From: Scatomonas sp963928055
GTDB taxonomy: Bacteria; Bacillota; Clostridia; Lachnospirales; Lachnospiraceae
Assembly: GCA_963928055.1 (NCBI GenBank)
Contig: CAWVDN010000001.1
Span: 1,488,001 to 1,552,000, forward strand
DNA: 64,000 nucleotides
Direction of reading: 5' to 3'
Below, one piece after another: positions 50,708 to 60,065 of the stretch. The position numbers were made by a program, and so were the translations under genes. Under the pieces are notes generated by a model that was given only the letters and a program-made list of their open reading frames with translations, did not search any database and was not told the DNA's origin. Each line of letters starts with the position of its first letter. The stretch's first letter is position 1.

Positions 50708-51516
50708 GCGTTTTCTACCTCCCTCTGTGTAGTTTTATCTTCCCGGGGCTTCTCCTCCCCGGATCTGCTCTTCACGCGCAGGATCAGCAGAAGGATCCCT
50801 GCCGCGAAGGTAAAGATACTCATGAACTGAGAGGTGGACAGGGGCCCCACAAATCCCCGTATGGTGTCTCCTCTCCAGAATTCCAGCATGAACCGTCCGG
50901 CGCTGTACAGGATCAGATACCAGGCGGTGGTCTCGCCGTCCTTTTTCTGGATCCGGTTGTGATAAAGGATCAGGAAGAAAAACAGCAGAAAATCCAGGGC
51001 GCTGGAGATCAGCTGGGTGGGCACCAGCGGCACCCCATTGGGGGCGAAGTCCGAATGGGTAAAGGTGACCGCCAGAGGTCCGCTGGTCTCGGCGCCGTAA
51101 CAGCAACCGGCCAGAAAACAGCCGATGCGGCCAAAGCCCTGGGCCAGAGCCACGCTGGCCAGTCCCACATCAAAAAATTTCCAGGCCGGCAGCTTTTTCC
51201 ACCGGCAGTACAGATAGCCGCCCAGGATCCCTCCCAGGATGCCTCCCAGCACCACCCAGCCGTTGGCAAGGGAGGAAAGGAACAGGGAGGGATCCGCCAG
51301 GATATCCGGCAGGACGGTGATGATATACAGCAGCTTGGAGCAGATGTATCCCAGGACGACGCAGCAGATCACCAGGCCGAAGACCTTATCCGCATCCAGT
51401 CCTTTTTTCTTGGCCCGGTATTCCGCGCTGAAGTAGGCAGCCAGGATCCCCACGGCCGTCATCAGTCCGTAGCCGTGGATCGTTACCGGCCCGATGGTCA
51501 ACAGATCATTATACAT
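50704..51516 (-). CDS. lgt: Prolipoprotein diacylglyceryl transferase
   Basis: A 270-residue, seven-helix membrane enzyme that attaches diacylglycerol to the lipobox cysteine of prolipoproteins, such as the nuclease and PrsA-like proteins here. Motifs are IHGYGLMTA (13-21) and the Lgt signature AQGFGRIGCFLAGCCYG (125-141). Length is normal. It is first in a unit with rbsK by a 4-base overlap. Confidence 0.95.
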   Translation of the reverse strand: MYNDLLTIGPVTIHGYGLMTAVGILAAYFSAEYRAKKKGLDADKVFGLVICCVVLGYICSKLLYIITVLPDILADPSLFLSSLANGWVVLGGILGGILGGYLYCRWKKLPAWKFFDVGLASVALAQGFGRIGCFLAGCCYGAETSGPLAVTFTHSDFAPNGVPLVPTQLISSALDFLLFFFLILYHNRIQKKDGETTAWYLILYSAGRFMLEFWRGDTIRGFVGPLSTSQFMSIFTFAAGILLLILRVKSRSGEEKPREDKTTQREVENA

Positions 51517-51534
51517 AGTTTTTTCCGCCTTCTC

Positions 51535-52419
51535 TTAATGTCTTTCCGCCGCGATCTTCTCTCGCAGCAGCCGGATATGTTCCGGAGTGGTGCCGCAGCA
51601 GCCGCCGATGATCTCCGCTCCTGCTTCCACCAGTTTTTCCATATGGGAGGCAAAGGCCTCCGGCGTCATGGAATAGACCGAATTCCCCTGGCTGTCCGTT
51701 TCCGGGATCCCGGCGTTGGGCTTGACGATCAGGGGGATCCGGGCGGCCCGCTTCATGGACTCCACCACCGGCAGGAGCTGATCCGGTCCCAGAGAACAGT
51801 TGATCCCTACAGCGGAAGCTCCCTGCTCCTGAAGAAGCCGCACCCCTTCCTCGGCCGTGCCTCCGAAAAGGGCTCTTCCGTCCTCCTGCACCGTCAGGGT
51901 ACAGAACACCGGAAGATCTGTGGCCTCCAGGGCCGCTTTCAGAGCCACCTCCGTTTCCGCCACGCTGAGCATGGTCTCCGCCACCAGAAGGTCCGCTCCG
52001 GCCGCCTCCAGGACTGCGGCCTGCTCTTTATACGCTTCCAGAAGTTCCTCCTCTGTCAGCTCCCCCAGGGGTTCCAGCAGTTCACCGGTGGTGGTCATAT
52101 CGCCGGCCACCAGCACGCCATCCCCCACTGCCCGGCGGCTGGCCTCCACCAGTCCCCGGTTCAGCCGCTCTACCTCTTGTTCCATTCCGTGTTTTCGGAG
52201 GCTGATCCGGTTGGCCGCGAAGGTGGGCGCGTAGATGATATCGCTGCCCGCTTCCCGGTACTGCCCCTGCAGTTCCGCCAGAAGGTCCTCATGTTCCAGG
52301 ATCCAGGCTTCCGTGCAGATGTTCCTGGGCATTCCCTTTTTCATGAGATTGGATCCGGTGGCTCCGTCCAGAAGCAGGATCCTCCCTGCCGCAAAAGCCT
52401 GAAATTCTTCTCTTTTCAT
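51535..52419 (-). CDS. Homocysteine S-methyltransferase family protein
   Basis: A 294-residue zinc-dependent methyltransferase domain. LLLDGATGSNLMKKG at the start, GINCSLGP, and GGCCGTTPEHI at the end supply the three zinc cysteines. This is the size of a stand-alone MmuM/MetH-N-type enzyme; the donor could be S-methylmethionine, SAM or a corrinoid. It precedes lgt by 18 bases. No MetH B12 domain is fused or adjacent. Confidence 0.88.
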   Translation of the reverse strand: MKREEFQAFAAGRILLLDGATGSNLMKKGMPRNICTEAWILEHEDLLAELQGQYREAGSDIIYAPTFAANRISLRKHGMEQEVERLNRGLVEASRRAVGDGVLVAGDMTTTGELLEPLGELTEEELLEAYKEQAAVLEAAGADLLVAETMLSVAETEVALKAALEATDLPVFCTLTVQEDGRALFGGTAEEGVRLLQEQGASAVGINCSLGPDQLLPVVESMKRAARIPLIVKPNAGIPETDSQGNSVYSMTPEAFASHMEKLVEAGAEIIGGCCGTTPEHIRLLREKIAAERH

Positions 52420-52454
52420 TTTCTTTCTCCCGTCAGACGGTTTCCGCCGCGAAA

Positions 52455-53627
52455 TTATTCTGCCGTGCTTTCCGTACTCTCGGATCCGGATACACTGCTG
52501 CTGTCGGATCCGGAACTGCTGCTGGCCGTGCTGCTGTCAGACCCGGTGCTGCTGTCCGTACTGCTGTCAGACTCGGTGCTGCTGTCCGCGGCGGTCTCCT
52601 CCGTCTTGATCACAAAAAGATCTTTGTCAGACACCAGGATATCTTCCCAGACCGAAGTCTCCTCAACGGTGCTGGCTGCCTTCCAGTCTTCCAGCTTCGC
52701 GCTGTAATTATCACTTTCCCGCTCCTGGATAATGGACTGCTTCTTGGACTCGGTAGCGTCCGGGTCGAAAGCCTTGTTCAGACGGACAATATAATAATAC
52801 TCGTCCGTCTCCAGCACGCTTCCGTACACCTGGCCGTCCGTCATGGAATCGACCGCCTCGTGGACCTCCTCCGGCATAACGTCGTCGTCGCTTCCGTAGC
52901 TGTAATTTCCGGAAACAAAGTCCTCGTTCTGGGCTTCGGAAATATCATTGAACTCCACGGTGGAAGGATCCTCGGAAGCCTGGATCTGAGCCAGGACCGC
53001 CTCCGCGTCTTCCAGGCGGGCATCTTTTTCCTCCTGGGAGATCTCCTGGTCATCTTCCGTCAGCGGGATCCGGGCATAGGTGATGCTGGTCTGCGCCGCT
53101 TCCTCATCGCTGACTTCCCGGTCCGTATCTTCTACCATGGGATCCCACATCTTGGTCTGATAGGTATACAGCTCCAGTACCTGGGCCACATCCTCCGCCG
53201 CAGCGCCCATACGCTCCATAGCCTCCGGGTTGCTGTCCGCGAAAGTCTGCGCCGCCGTCTGGATCTCCTGCTGCTCCTCTTCGCTGAGGGATACCCCGTA
53301 CTCCTCCGCGTGCTGGCGCTGAAGCACCATCTCCGTCAGGGAATCCGTCATGGAGTCCTTGAACTCCAGGCCGTAATCCCCTTCATTCAACCCGGTGCCC
53401 CACATGGACCCGCTGGTGCCGAACCCGTAGCTGACCATCATGTTCTCTGTCTCCGCCTGCTGATGCCGGAGATAAAAGCTGGCTGTTCCCAGATTGATCT
53501 CCTCATCGTTGATGATCAGGGCCGCCTGCGTCCCGTCCACCGCTTTATCTCCGCACCCTGCCAGTCCGGCCGCAGCCAGAGCCAGGGATGTCATTCCGCA
53601 GATCGCTGCTGTTTTTGCTGTCTTCAT
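52455..53627 (-). CDS. PrsA-like foldase/peptidyl-prolyl isomerase lipoprotein with Ser-rich tail
   Basis: A 390-residue lipoprotein. The lipobox ends LAGC with Cys25. A SurA/PrsA-type helical N-domain follows (ALIINDEEINLGTASFYLRHQ), then a parvulin-like region (about 190-290, YARIPLTEDDQEISQEEKDA and DSMTDGQVYGSVLETDEYYYIVRL). The last ~40 residues are almost only Ser, Asp, Thr, Glu and Gly, a low-complexity tail that PrsA proteins do not usually have. It helps secreted proteins fold outside the membrane. ATG 53627 follows GGGAGGA. Confidence 0.85.
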   Translation of the reverse strand: MKTAKTAAICGMTSLALAAAGLAGCGDKAVDGTQAALIINDEEINLGTASFYLRHQQAETENMMVSYGFGTSGSMWGTGLNEGDYGLEFKDSMTDSLTEMVLQRQHAEEYGVSLSEEEQQEIQTAAQTFADSNPEAMERMGAAAEDVAQVLELYTYQTKMWDPMVEDTDREVSDEEAAQTSITYARIPLTEDDQEISQEEKDARLEDAEAVLAQIQASEDPSTVEFNDISEAQNEDFVSGNYSYGSDDDVMPEEVHEAVDSMTDGQVYGSVLETDEYYYIVRLNKAFDPDATESKKQSIIQERESDNYSAKLEDWKAASTVEETSVWEDILVSDKDLFVIKTEETAADSSTESDSSTDSSTGSDSSTASSSSGSDSSSVSGSESTESTAE

Positions 53628-53663
53628 AATATCCTCCCGTAAATTTACAACATATTCTTTCTG

Positions 53664-53692
53664 ATTATATCCTTTTTTCACGGACCCGGCAA
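53664..53692 (-). promoter_or_regulatory. Promoter for the PrsA-like gene
   Basis: On the minus strand, TTGCCG (53692-53687) and a perfect TATAAT (53669-53664) are 17 bases apart, 37 bases before the start codon. Confidence 0.68.
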
Positions 53693-53734
53693 CTATTTCA
53701 TCCTTTTTTCACAAACCCTCCGGTCTTTCCCGCG

Positions 53735-56700
53735 CTATTCCTCCGCGTACCGGCAGAGGGCTTCCGCGAATCCTCTGACCCGGTCCAGGACGGTGGTCTT
53801 TCCCTGCCTTGGCTGCCGGTATTTCAGCAGAAAATAGGGATTGGTCTCCAGCTTGAAGCTGAGATCGTTTCCGTACTGCTTCAGCAGGGCCGGGATCCCC
53901 TCCGCCTGCAGGCGGGATTTCTCGTAGAGGGTCATGCGGATCAGATCCCCGGTCTGCTTGATCTCCGTAATGTACGCTTTGTGGGCCAGCGCTTTCAGCT
54001 CCGCCACCGCCAGCAGGTTCTGAACGGACTTTGGAGGTTCCCCGAACCGGTCCAGCAGTTCCTCCAGCATATCCTCCGCCTCTTCACCGTTCTCGATGCC
54101 GGCAATCCGCTTGTAGATATCCAGCTTCTGGCTCTCATTGGGAATATAGCCCGGGGGGATAAAGGCATCCAGGGCAAGGTCAATGGAAGTCTCGAAATCC
54201 TCCTCGGTCTTCAGGCCTTTTGCCTCCTTCACCGCGGTGCTCAGCATCTTGCAGTACAGATCGTAGCCCACTGCCTCCATATGGCCGTGCTGCTCAGCTC
54301 CCAGAAGATTCCCGGCCCCCCGGATCTCCAGATCCCGCATGGCGATCTTTACGCCGCTTCCCAGCTCCGTAAATTCCCGGATGGCGTGGAGCCGCTTTTC
54401 CGCTACTTCTTTCAGCATCTTGTTCCTGCGGTACATGAGAAAGGCGTAGGCGGTGCGGTTGGTGCGCCCCACCCGGCCCCGAAGCTGGTACAGCTGGGAA
54501 AGGCCCATCTGATCCGCGTCGTGGATGATAATGGTATTGACGTTGGAGATATCCATGCCCGTCTCGATGATGGTGGTGGACACCAGCACGTCGATCTCCC
54601 CGTTGATGAAGCTGTACATGATCTGCTCCAGCTCCCGTTCCTTCATCTGCCCATGGGCGAAGGCCACGGAAGCCTCCGGCACCAGGGCCGCCACCCGGTT
54701 GGTGAGATCCACGATATTGTGGACCCGGTTGTATACGTAGAACACCTGGCCGCCCCGGGCCAGCTCCCGGCTGATGGCCTCCCGGACCATCTCCTCGTCG
54801 TACTCCATGACGTAGGTCTGGATAGGCACCCGGTCCAGAGGCGGTTCCTCCAGCACGCTCATATCCCGGATCCCCACCAGGCTCATGTGGAGCGTTCTGG
54901 GAATGGGGGTCGCCGTCAGGGTCAGCACATCCACATTCTGCTTCAGCTGCTTGATCTTTTCTTTATGGGCCACGCCGAACCGCTGCTCCTCATCGATGAC
55001 CAGCAGCCCAAGATCCTTGAACTTCACATCCTTGGACAGGACCCGGTGGGTACCGATGAGGATATCCACCAGCCCTTTTTTCAGATCCTCCAGGGTCTTT
55101 TTCTGCTGGGCGGCTGTGCGGAACCGGCAGAGCAGGTCAATGCGCACCGGAAAGTCCTTCATCCGCTGGACAAAGGTATTGTAGTGCTGCTGCGCAAGAA
55201 TGGTGGTGGGCACCAGGAGCACCACCTGCTTATTTTCCTGGACCGCCTTGAAGGCCGCCCGGATGGCGATCTCTGTTTTGCCGTAGCCCACGTCTCCGCA
55301 GATCAGCCGGTCCATGATCCTGGGGCTTTCCATATCCGCCTTGGTGGCCTCGATGGCCGCGGTCTGATCCTCCGTCTCCTCAAAGGGGAACAGCTCTTCA
55401 AACTCCTTCTGCCACACGGTATCCGGCCCGTACTGGTATCCCTGCTCCTCCTGCCTGGCGGCGTAGAGGGCCACCAGTTCTTTGGCAATGTTGGCCACCG
55501 CTCCCCGGACCCGGCTCTTGGTCTTATTCCACTCCTGGCCTCCCAGTTTGTTCAGTTTGGGTTTTTTGGCATCGGAACCGGCGTATTTCTGCAGGACATC
55601 CAGCTGCGTAGCCTGGATATACAGATTGCTGCCCCCGGAGTATTCGATCTTCATGTAGTCTTTTACCACATGATCGACTTCTACCTTTTCAATGCCCCGG
55701 TAAATTCCAAGGCCGTGGTTTTCGTGAACCACATAATCCCCCACGGACAGTTCCGCGAAGCTGTGGATCTTCTCGCCGCTGTACTGGGGTTTCTTTCTTT
55801 TTTTCTTTTTCTGCTCTTTTCCGAAAATGTCCGTCTCCGTGATCAGGACGAACTTCTGCATGGGATACTCAAAGCCTTTCCGGGCGCTGCCGTGCATGAC
55901 CAGGATCTCCCCCGGCGCCAGCAGCCGCTCTTCATCCTCGCTGTAGAAAGCGTTCAGTCCTTCTTCCCGGAGGTCCTCCGCCAGACGGGCCGCCCGGGTC
56001 CGGGAGGCGGAAAGCAGGATCACCCGGCAGCCGGCTTTTTTCCAGTGCTTCAGATCCTTCACCAGCATGGGGAACTGGTTGTTGTAGGGGCTTACGGATT
56101 TCACCGTCACCGTGTACTGGCCGGTGACCTCGAAGGCATTTTTCCGCTGCTCCAGCAGGGACATTCCCACACAGTTCCTTCGGTTCAGACTGTAGGCCAG
56201 CTGCTCCGGGCTTAACAGCCGCTCACACTCCTCCGGACGGGCCTGGCCTTTTTCCAGCCGGTGGGTCATGCACTCCCGGTATTCCTGAAACTGGGAGCCT
56301 GCGCTCTCCAGGATCCGGCCGGGCTCATCCAGAAAGAACCTGGCCTCCTCCGGAAAATAATCCGGCAGGGTGTCCGTCAGCTGCCGGTAAAAATCTTTTT
56401 TGTCCCTGCCCATCTCCTCCGTGGCGGGATAAATAGAGATGGATTCCAGATTTTCGATGGAACGCTGGCTTTCCGGGTCAAAGCTGCGGATGGAATCGAT
56501 CTCATCTCCCCAGAGCTCGATCCTCCAGGGCACCTCCTCCGTCAGGGAAAACACATCCAGGATCCCGCCCCGGACCGCGAACTGGCCGGAGGCCTCCACC
56601 TGGCCGCAGCGCTCATAGCCCATGTCCGTCAGCTTCACCGCCAGCTGTTCCAGATCCAGTGGGCTGTCATTTTTCAGAGTAATGATATGATTTTTCAGCA

Positions 56701-57094
56701 CGCGAAGAGGCAGAAGATAGTCCAGGCAGCCCCCTGTGCTGGTGACCACGGTTACTTTCTTCTGCTCCAGTATGGCCTGTATGACCCGCATCCTCTGCCT
56801 GGTCAGCAGATTGCCGGAAAGATCCGCCTGATAAAAGATCAGATCCCGGGCGGGATAGTAGAGGACCTCCCGGTCATAAAGCTTCAGGTCCTCATATAAT
56901 TCTTTTGCCTTCAGTTCATTCTCCGCCACCAGCAGAGCGGCGGAAGAGGCTGGCAGCAGGGCGGCGGCCAGGTGGGCTTTCTGGGACTCCAGACAGCCGG
57001 TGACCATGACCACACCCCGGTTTTTCAGAAGCTGACGCTCCAGATCCTCAAATCCGGCAACCTCCCGGAAAGGCTGCATCAATGCTTTCATCAT
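53735..57094 (-). CDS. mfd: Transcription-repair coupling factor
   Basis: An 1119-residue SF2 translocase that removes stalled RNA polymerase and recruits UvrA. The order is a UvrB-like N-terminal part, a CarD-like RNA-polymerase interaction domain around 455-530 (VGDYVVHENHGLGIY), Walker A GDVGYGKTE near 600, the DEEQ box VIDEEQRFGV near 700, the helicase motif QLRGRVGR, and the C-terminal TRCF domain. The start ATGATGA overlaps the pth stop by 4 bases. Confidence 0.96.
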   Translation of the reverse strand: MMKALMQPFREVAGFEDLERQLLKNRGVVMVTGCLESQKAHLAAALLPASSAALLVAENELKAKELYEDLKLYDREVLYYPARDLIFYQADLSGNLLTRQRMRVIQAILEQKKVTVVTSTGGCLDYLLPLRVLKNHIITLKNDSPLDLEQLAVKLTDMGYERCGQVEASGQFAVRGGILDVFSLTEEVPWRIELWGDEIDSIRSFDPESQRSIENLESISIYPATEEMGRDKKDFYRQLTDTLPDYFPEEARFFLDEPGRILESAGSQFQEYRECMTHRLEKGQARPEECERLLSPEQLAYSLNRRNCVGMSLLEQRKNAFEVTGQYTVTVKSVSPYNNQFPMLVKDLKHWKKAGCRVILLSASRTRAARLAEDLREEGLNAFYSEDEERLLAPGEILVMHGSARKGFEYPMQKFVLITETDIFGKEQKKKKRKKPQYSGEKIHSFAELSVGDYVVHENHGLGIYRGIEKVEVDHVVKDYMKIEYSGGSNLYIQATQLDVLQKYAGSDAKKPKLNKLGGQEWNKTKSRVRGAVANIAKELVALYAARQEEQGYQYGPDTVWQKEFEELFPFEETEDQTAAIEATKADMESPRIMDRLICGDVGYGKTEIAIRAAFKAVQENKQVVLLVPTTILAQQHYNTFVQRMKDFPVRIDLLCRFRTAAQQKKTLEDLKKGLVDILIGTHRVLSKDVKFKDLGLLVIDEEQRFGVAHKEKIKQLKQNVDVLTLTATPIPRTLHMSLVGIRDMSVLEEPPLDRVPIQTYVMEYDEEMVREAISRELARGGQVFYVYNRVHNIVDLTNRVAALVPEASVAFAHGQMKERELEQIMYSFINGEIDVLVSTTIIETGMDISNVNTIIIHDADQMGLSQLYQLRGRVGRTNRTAYAFLMYRRNKMLKEVAEKRLHAIREFTELGSGVKIAMRDLEIRGAGNLLGAEQHGHMEAVGYDLYCKMLSTAVKEAKGLKTEEDFETSIDLALDAFIPPGYIPNESQKLDIYKRIAGIENGEEAEDMLEELLDRFGEPPKSVQNLLAVAELKALAHKAYITEIKQTGDLIRMTLYEKSRLQAEGIPALLKQYGNDLSFKLETNPYFLLKYRQPRQGKTTVLDRVRGFAEALCRYAEE

Positions 57095-57678
57095 TTCTTT
57101 GGCTCCCTAGTCGCCTTATGGTTGTAGCGGTTCATGGCTTCGTCCATGTCCCCGGAAAGGATCAGCTCCAGGGCATCCGCCGCGTCCTTGATGGCGTCCT
57201 CGATTTTTTCCCGGTTTTCCGGGGTAAAGGGGGCCAGCACATAATCCGCCAGATCCCAGCGGTCCGGCTTGGCTCCGATCCCTACCCGGATCCGTTTGAA
57301 TTTATCCGTACCCAGACAGGCGATAATATTCTTGATGCCGTTGTGCCCCCCGGCGCTGCCTTTTTTCCGCACCCGGATCTGCCCCGGATCCAGACTGATG
57401 TCATCGTAGATCACGATCAGCTCTTCCTCCGGATCCAGCTTGTAATAGTTCACCAGGGCAGCCACGGCTTCCCCGCTTAAGTTCATGTAGGTCAGGGGTT
57501 CCGCCAGCATCACTTTCTGCCCGGCGATGCTCCCTTTTCCGCACTCTGCCTGAAACTGGATGCCGGAGAAGGGAATGCTGTGGCGGTCCGTCACATAGTC
57601 GATGACGTCAAATCCCACGTTGTGCTTGGTCCGCTCGTATTTTCTGCCCGGATTTCCCAGGCCCGCGATCAGATACAT
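57091..57678 (-). CDS. pth: Peptidyl-tRNA hydrolase
   Basis: A 195-residue enzyme that releases tRNA from drop-off peptidyl-tRNA. LIAGLGNPGRKYERTKHNVGF includes the catalytic His and substrate Asn; PLTYMNLSGEAV, IYDDISLDPG (catalytic Asp) and GSAGGHNGIK are all present. It is coupled to mfd, the common Firmicutes order. Confidence 0.96.
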   Translation of the reverse strand: MYLIAGLGNPGRKYERTKHNVGFDVIDYVTDRHSIPFSGIQFQAECGKGSIAGQKVMLAEPLTYMNLSGEAVAALVNYYKLDPEEELIVIYDDISLDPGQIRVRKKGSAGGHNGIKNIIACLGTDKFKRIRVGIGAKPDRWDLADYVLAPFTPENREKIEDAIKDAADALELILSGDMDEAMNRYNHKATREPKK

Positions 57679-57695
57679 GCTGTTTACCTCGTCTC

Positions 57696-58652
57696 TTAAT
57701 TAAAGTATACCAGTTCCGATTCCGGGGCTTTGGCGGAGCGGATGGCTTTGGCCTTCAGCACCGGCCCTTCCTCGTGGTATACATCCAGATACTTCCAGTC
57801 TACAGTGGCTGTCACCTCCACCCAGCTTCCCATGGGAAGTTTGGGGGCGTTCTTGCTCTGGCAGACATAGCCGATAAAGGTGGTGTCGTCGGCGCAGCAG
57901 GTCATGGCCATGCGGCCGGGGACGAAAAAGTTGGCTCCCACGTCCCGGCTTTTCAGAACCATGCCCTTGAACTTCACAGTCCTGCCCTGATAACGCTCGG
58001 GATGGTCCCGCATATCCACATAGAAGATCCCGTAATCGATGTCCTCGATCTCGATCACATCCGCTTTCAGATCGTAGGGAACTTCATCCTCAAAAATATC
58101 CGTCAGCTCTCCCTCTTCATCCTCAAAAAGGATCTCGCAGCCGGGATTGACCACCTTAATGCTGCGGCGGAAGTTGGCCAGGGGCTGCTCCTTTTTGCAG
58201 CGGTTGAACATGACCATATCCGCGTTCCGCGCCATCTCCACAAAAAGAGACTTCATGTTGTTCATGTAAACCTGAAAGGTACTGGCGTCCACCGTGACGA
58301 TGTGCTGGACAATGCCCCAGCCGTGGGGCAGGTCCATCTCTTCCAGATGTTTGACCCCCCAGAGCGGATTGTATTCCAGGATCACCCGGTCCGGCCGGTA
58401 CTTCCGCTGAAAGGCCCGGAGCTTATCTCTGGTCAGTTCCTCCGGATCCTCCAGCACCTCCAGCACCGTGTTGTGCTTCAGCAGCATGGCCTCGTCATAT
58501 TCCACCTCCCCTTCCTCGCAGGCAATGAGAAGGGTGGGTTCCTCGATCTGAAAGTACTCCTGCTGCACGGTAAAATTTATAAATGTAGTCTTGCCGCTTT
58601 CCAGAAAACCTGTGATCAGGTAAATCGGCATATCAATTTCCTGTTCCTCCAT
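57696..58652 (-). CDS. G3E-family GTPase fused to a DUF1980/YcgQ-like C-terminal domain
   Basis: A 318-residue protein. The N-terminal CobW/G3E-type domain has Walker A GFLESGKT (15-22), a fold region LLIACEEGEVEYDE where the metal motif usually sits, and FNRC in place of the NKxD box, so base recognition is altered. The C-terminal ~110 residues (YQGRTVKFKGMVLKSRDVG, PGRMAMTCCADDTTFIGYVC, GSWVEVTATVDW) match, from memory, the C-terminal domain of YcgQ/TIGR03943 proteins, which pair with YcgR permeases and have been linked to zinc. It is 28 bases after a cation diffusion facilitator gene, so a metal-homeostasis role is likely. ATG 58652 follows AAAGGAG. Confidence 0.82.
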   Translation of the reverse strand: MEEQEIDMPIYLITGFLESGKTTFINFTVQQEYFQIEEPTLLIACEEGEVEYDEAMLLKHNTVLEVLEDPEELTRDKLRAFQRKYRPDRVILEYNPLWGVKHLEEMDLPHGWGIVQHIVTVDASTFQVYMNNMKSLFVEMARNADMVMFNRCKKEQPLANFRRSIKVVNPGCEILFEDEEGELTDIFEDEVPYDLKADVIEIEDIDYGIFYVDMRDHPERYQGRTVKFKGMVLKSRDVGANFFVPGRMAMTCCADDTTFIGYVCQSKNAPKLPMGSWVEVTATVDWKYLDVYHEEGPVLKAKAIRSAKAPESELVYFN

Positions 58653-58680
58653 TGTTCTGTACTCCTTTCCCGCAGAAGGC

Positions 58681-59862
58681 TTACTCTCCTTCCGCCACAA
58701 AACTCCTGTCCATGGTGATCACGCACTGATACCTGGCGTCCACCTCCTGCATCAGGGCCATGACCTGCTGGCTCAGTTTCACCTCATCTTCTTCCTTGTA
58801 CGTAAACGGGACCACCAGATCAAAGATCAGGTTGATCTGCTGCTTTCCGAACACCACCCGGAAATCGTGAAAGGTCAGCTGATCGTCCAGGGCGTGCAGG
58901 ACTCTTCCCAGCTTCTCCTTAATAGCCAGCACCCGGGCGTCGTGGACCTCCACCGGATCCATATGGATCACCAGGAAGATCCCCAGCTTTTTGCTGACCT
59001 CCCGCTCCGCTTTATCGATGATCTCGTGGGAAGTCTCGATATCTACATCCCGGGGAACCTCCGCGTGGATGGATGCCATGCTGCGGCCCGGCCCGTAATT
59101 GTGAACGATCAGATCATGGCTGCCCACGATCCCCTCATAGGATTCCACCAGTTCCCGGATTTCCGCGCAGAGCTTTGGATCTGTTCCCTCGCCGATGAGG
59201 GGCTCCAGAGTATCCCGGGCAATGCTGATGCCGGACAGAATGACAACGATGGAAACGATCAGTCCCACGACTCCGTCGATATTGAGCCCGGAAAACCGGC
59301 AGACAATAATGGAAACCAGGGTGGCGGTGGTGGTGATCACATCTCCCATGGAATCCGCCGCCGTAGCCAGCATCACTTTGGAATCGATCCGCCTGCCGAG
59401 GCTGCGGTTGAACACCGACAGCCACAGCTTTACCCCTACGGACAGAGCCAGAATGATAAAGGAGATCCAGCTGAAGGCCAGTTCCTCCGGATTTCGGATC
59501 TTTTCTATAGAACTTTTGAAAAAGGTAATGCCTACCTCGATGACCAGGAAGGATACGATCAGGGCCGCGATATATTCCATACGGCCATGGCCGAAGGGGT
59601 GGTCCTTGTCCGCAGGCTTATTGGCCATCTTCACTCCCACAAAACCGATGACGGAGGAAGCCGCGTCCGACAGGTTGTTAAAGGCGTCCGCCATAACCGC
59701 CATGGAGCCCATAAGAGTCCCTATGGTCATCTTCACTCCGAACAGCAGCACGTTGCAGAAGATCCCCACCACGCTGGAAAGGATCCCGTAGGCGGTGCGC
59801 ACATCGGGATTTTCCGTATCTTCATGATTCTTCACAAACCGGCGGACCAGAAACTGTATCAT
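58681..59862 (-). CDS. Cation diffusion facilitator family metal transporter
   Basis: A 393-residue CDF exporter. Six membrane segments lie between about 25 and 225. Metal-site aspartates are seen in ADAFNNLSDAASS and AADSMGDV; the Asn-Asn-Leu-Ser-Asp form tends to go with manganese or iron transport, the His form with zinc. DHPFGHGRMEY precedes TM3. The C-terminal cytoplasmic domain (about 230-390) is longer than the usual ~90 residues and may hold a second domain (LTFHDFRVVFGKQQINLIFDL). It likely exports a divalent metal with the downstream G3E protein. Confidence 0.9.
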   Translation of the reverse strand: MIQFLVRRFVKNHEDTENPDVRTAYGILSSVVGIFCNVLLFGVKMTIGTLMGSMAVMADAFNNLSDAASSVIGFVGVKMANKPADKDHPFGHGRMEYIAALIVSFLVIEVGITFFKSSIEKIRNPEELAFSWISFIILALSVGVKLWLSVFNRSLGRRIDSKVMLATAADSMGDVITTTATLVSIIVCRFSGLNIDGVVGLIVSIVVILSGISIARDTLEPLIGEGTDPKLCAEIRELVESYEGIVGSHDLIVHNYGPGRSMASIHAEVPRDVDIETSHEIIDKAEREVSKKLGIFLVIHMDPVEVHDARVLAIKEKLGRVLHALDDQLTFHDFRVVFGKQQINLIFDLVVPFTYKEEDEVKLSQQVMALMQEVDARYQCVITMDRSFVAEGE

Positions 59863-60065
59863 ACTACATCCCTTCTATCTGTATCAAAATATCCTTACTA
59901 TAATATAGCAGTTCGCCGGAAAACGTCAATCCGTTTCTTGGATTTCCTGGTTTTTCCGCAAATCCTTTTATTTTGCCGGCTTTTTTATTGTATTTTTTGT
60001 TATTTCCCTTTATGCTGTCCTTAGCGCAAGCGGACATTCCACCAAAAGGAAAGAGAGAAATATGT

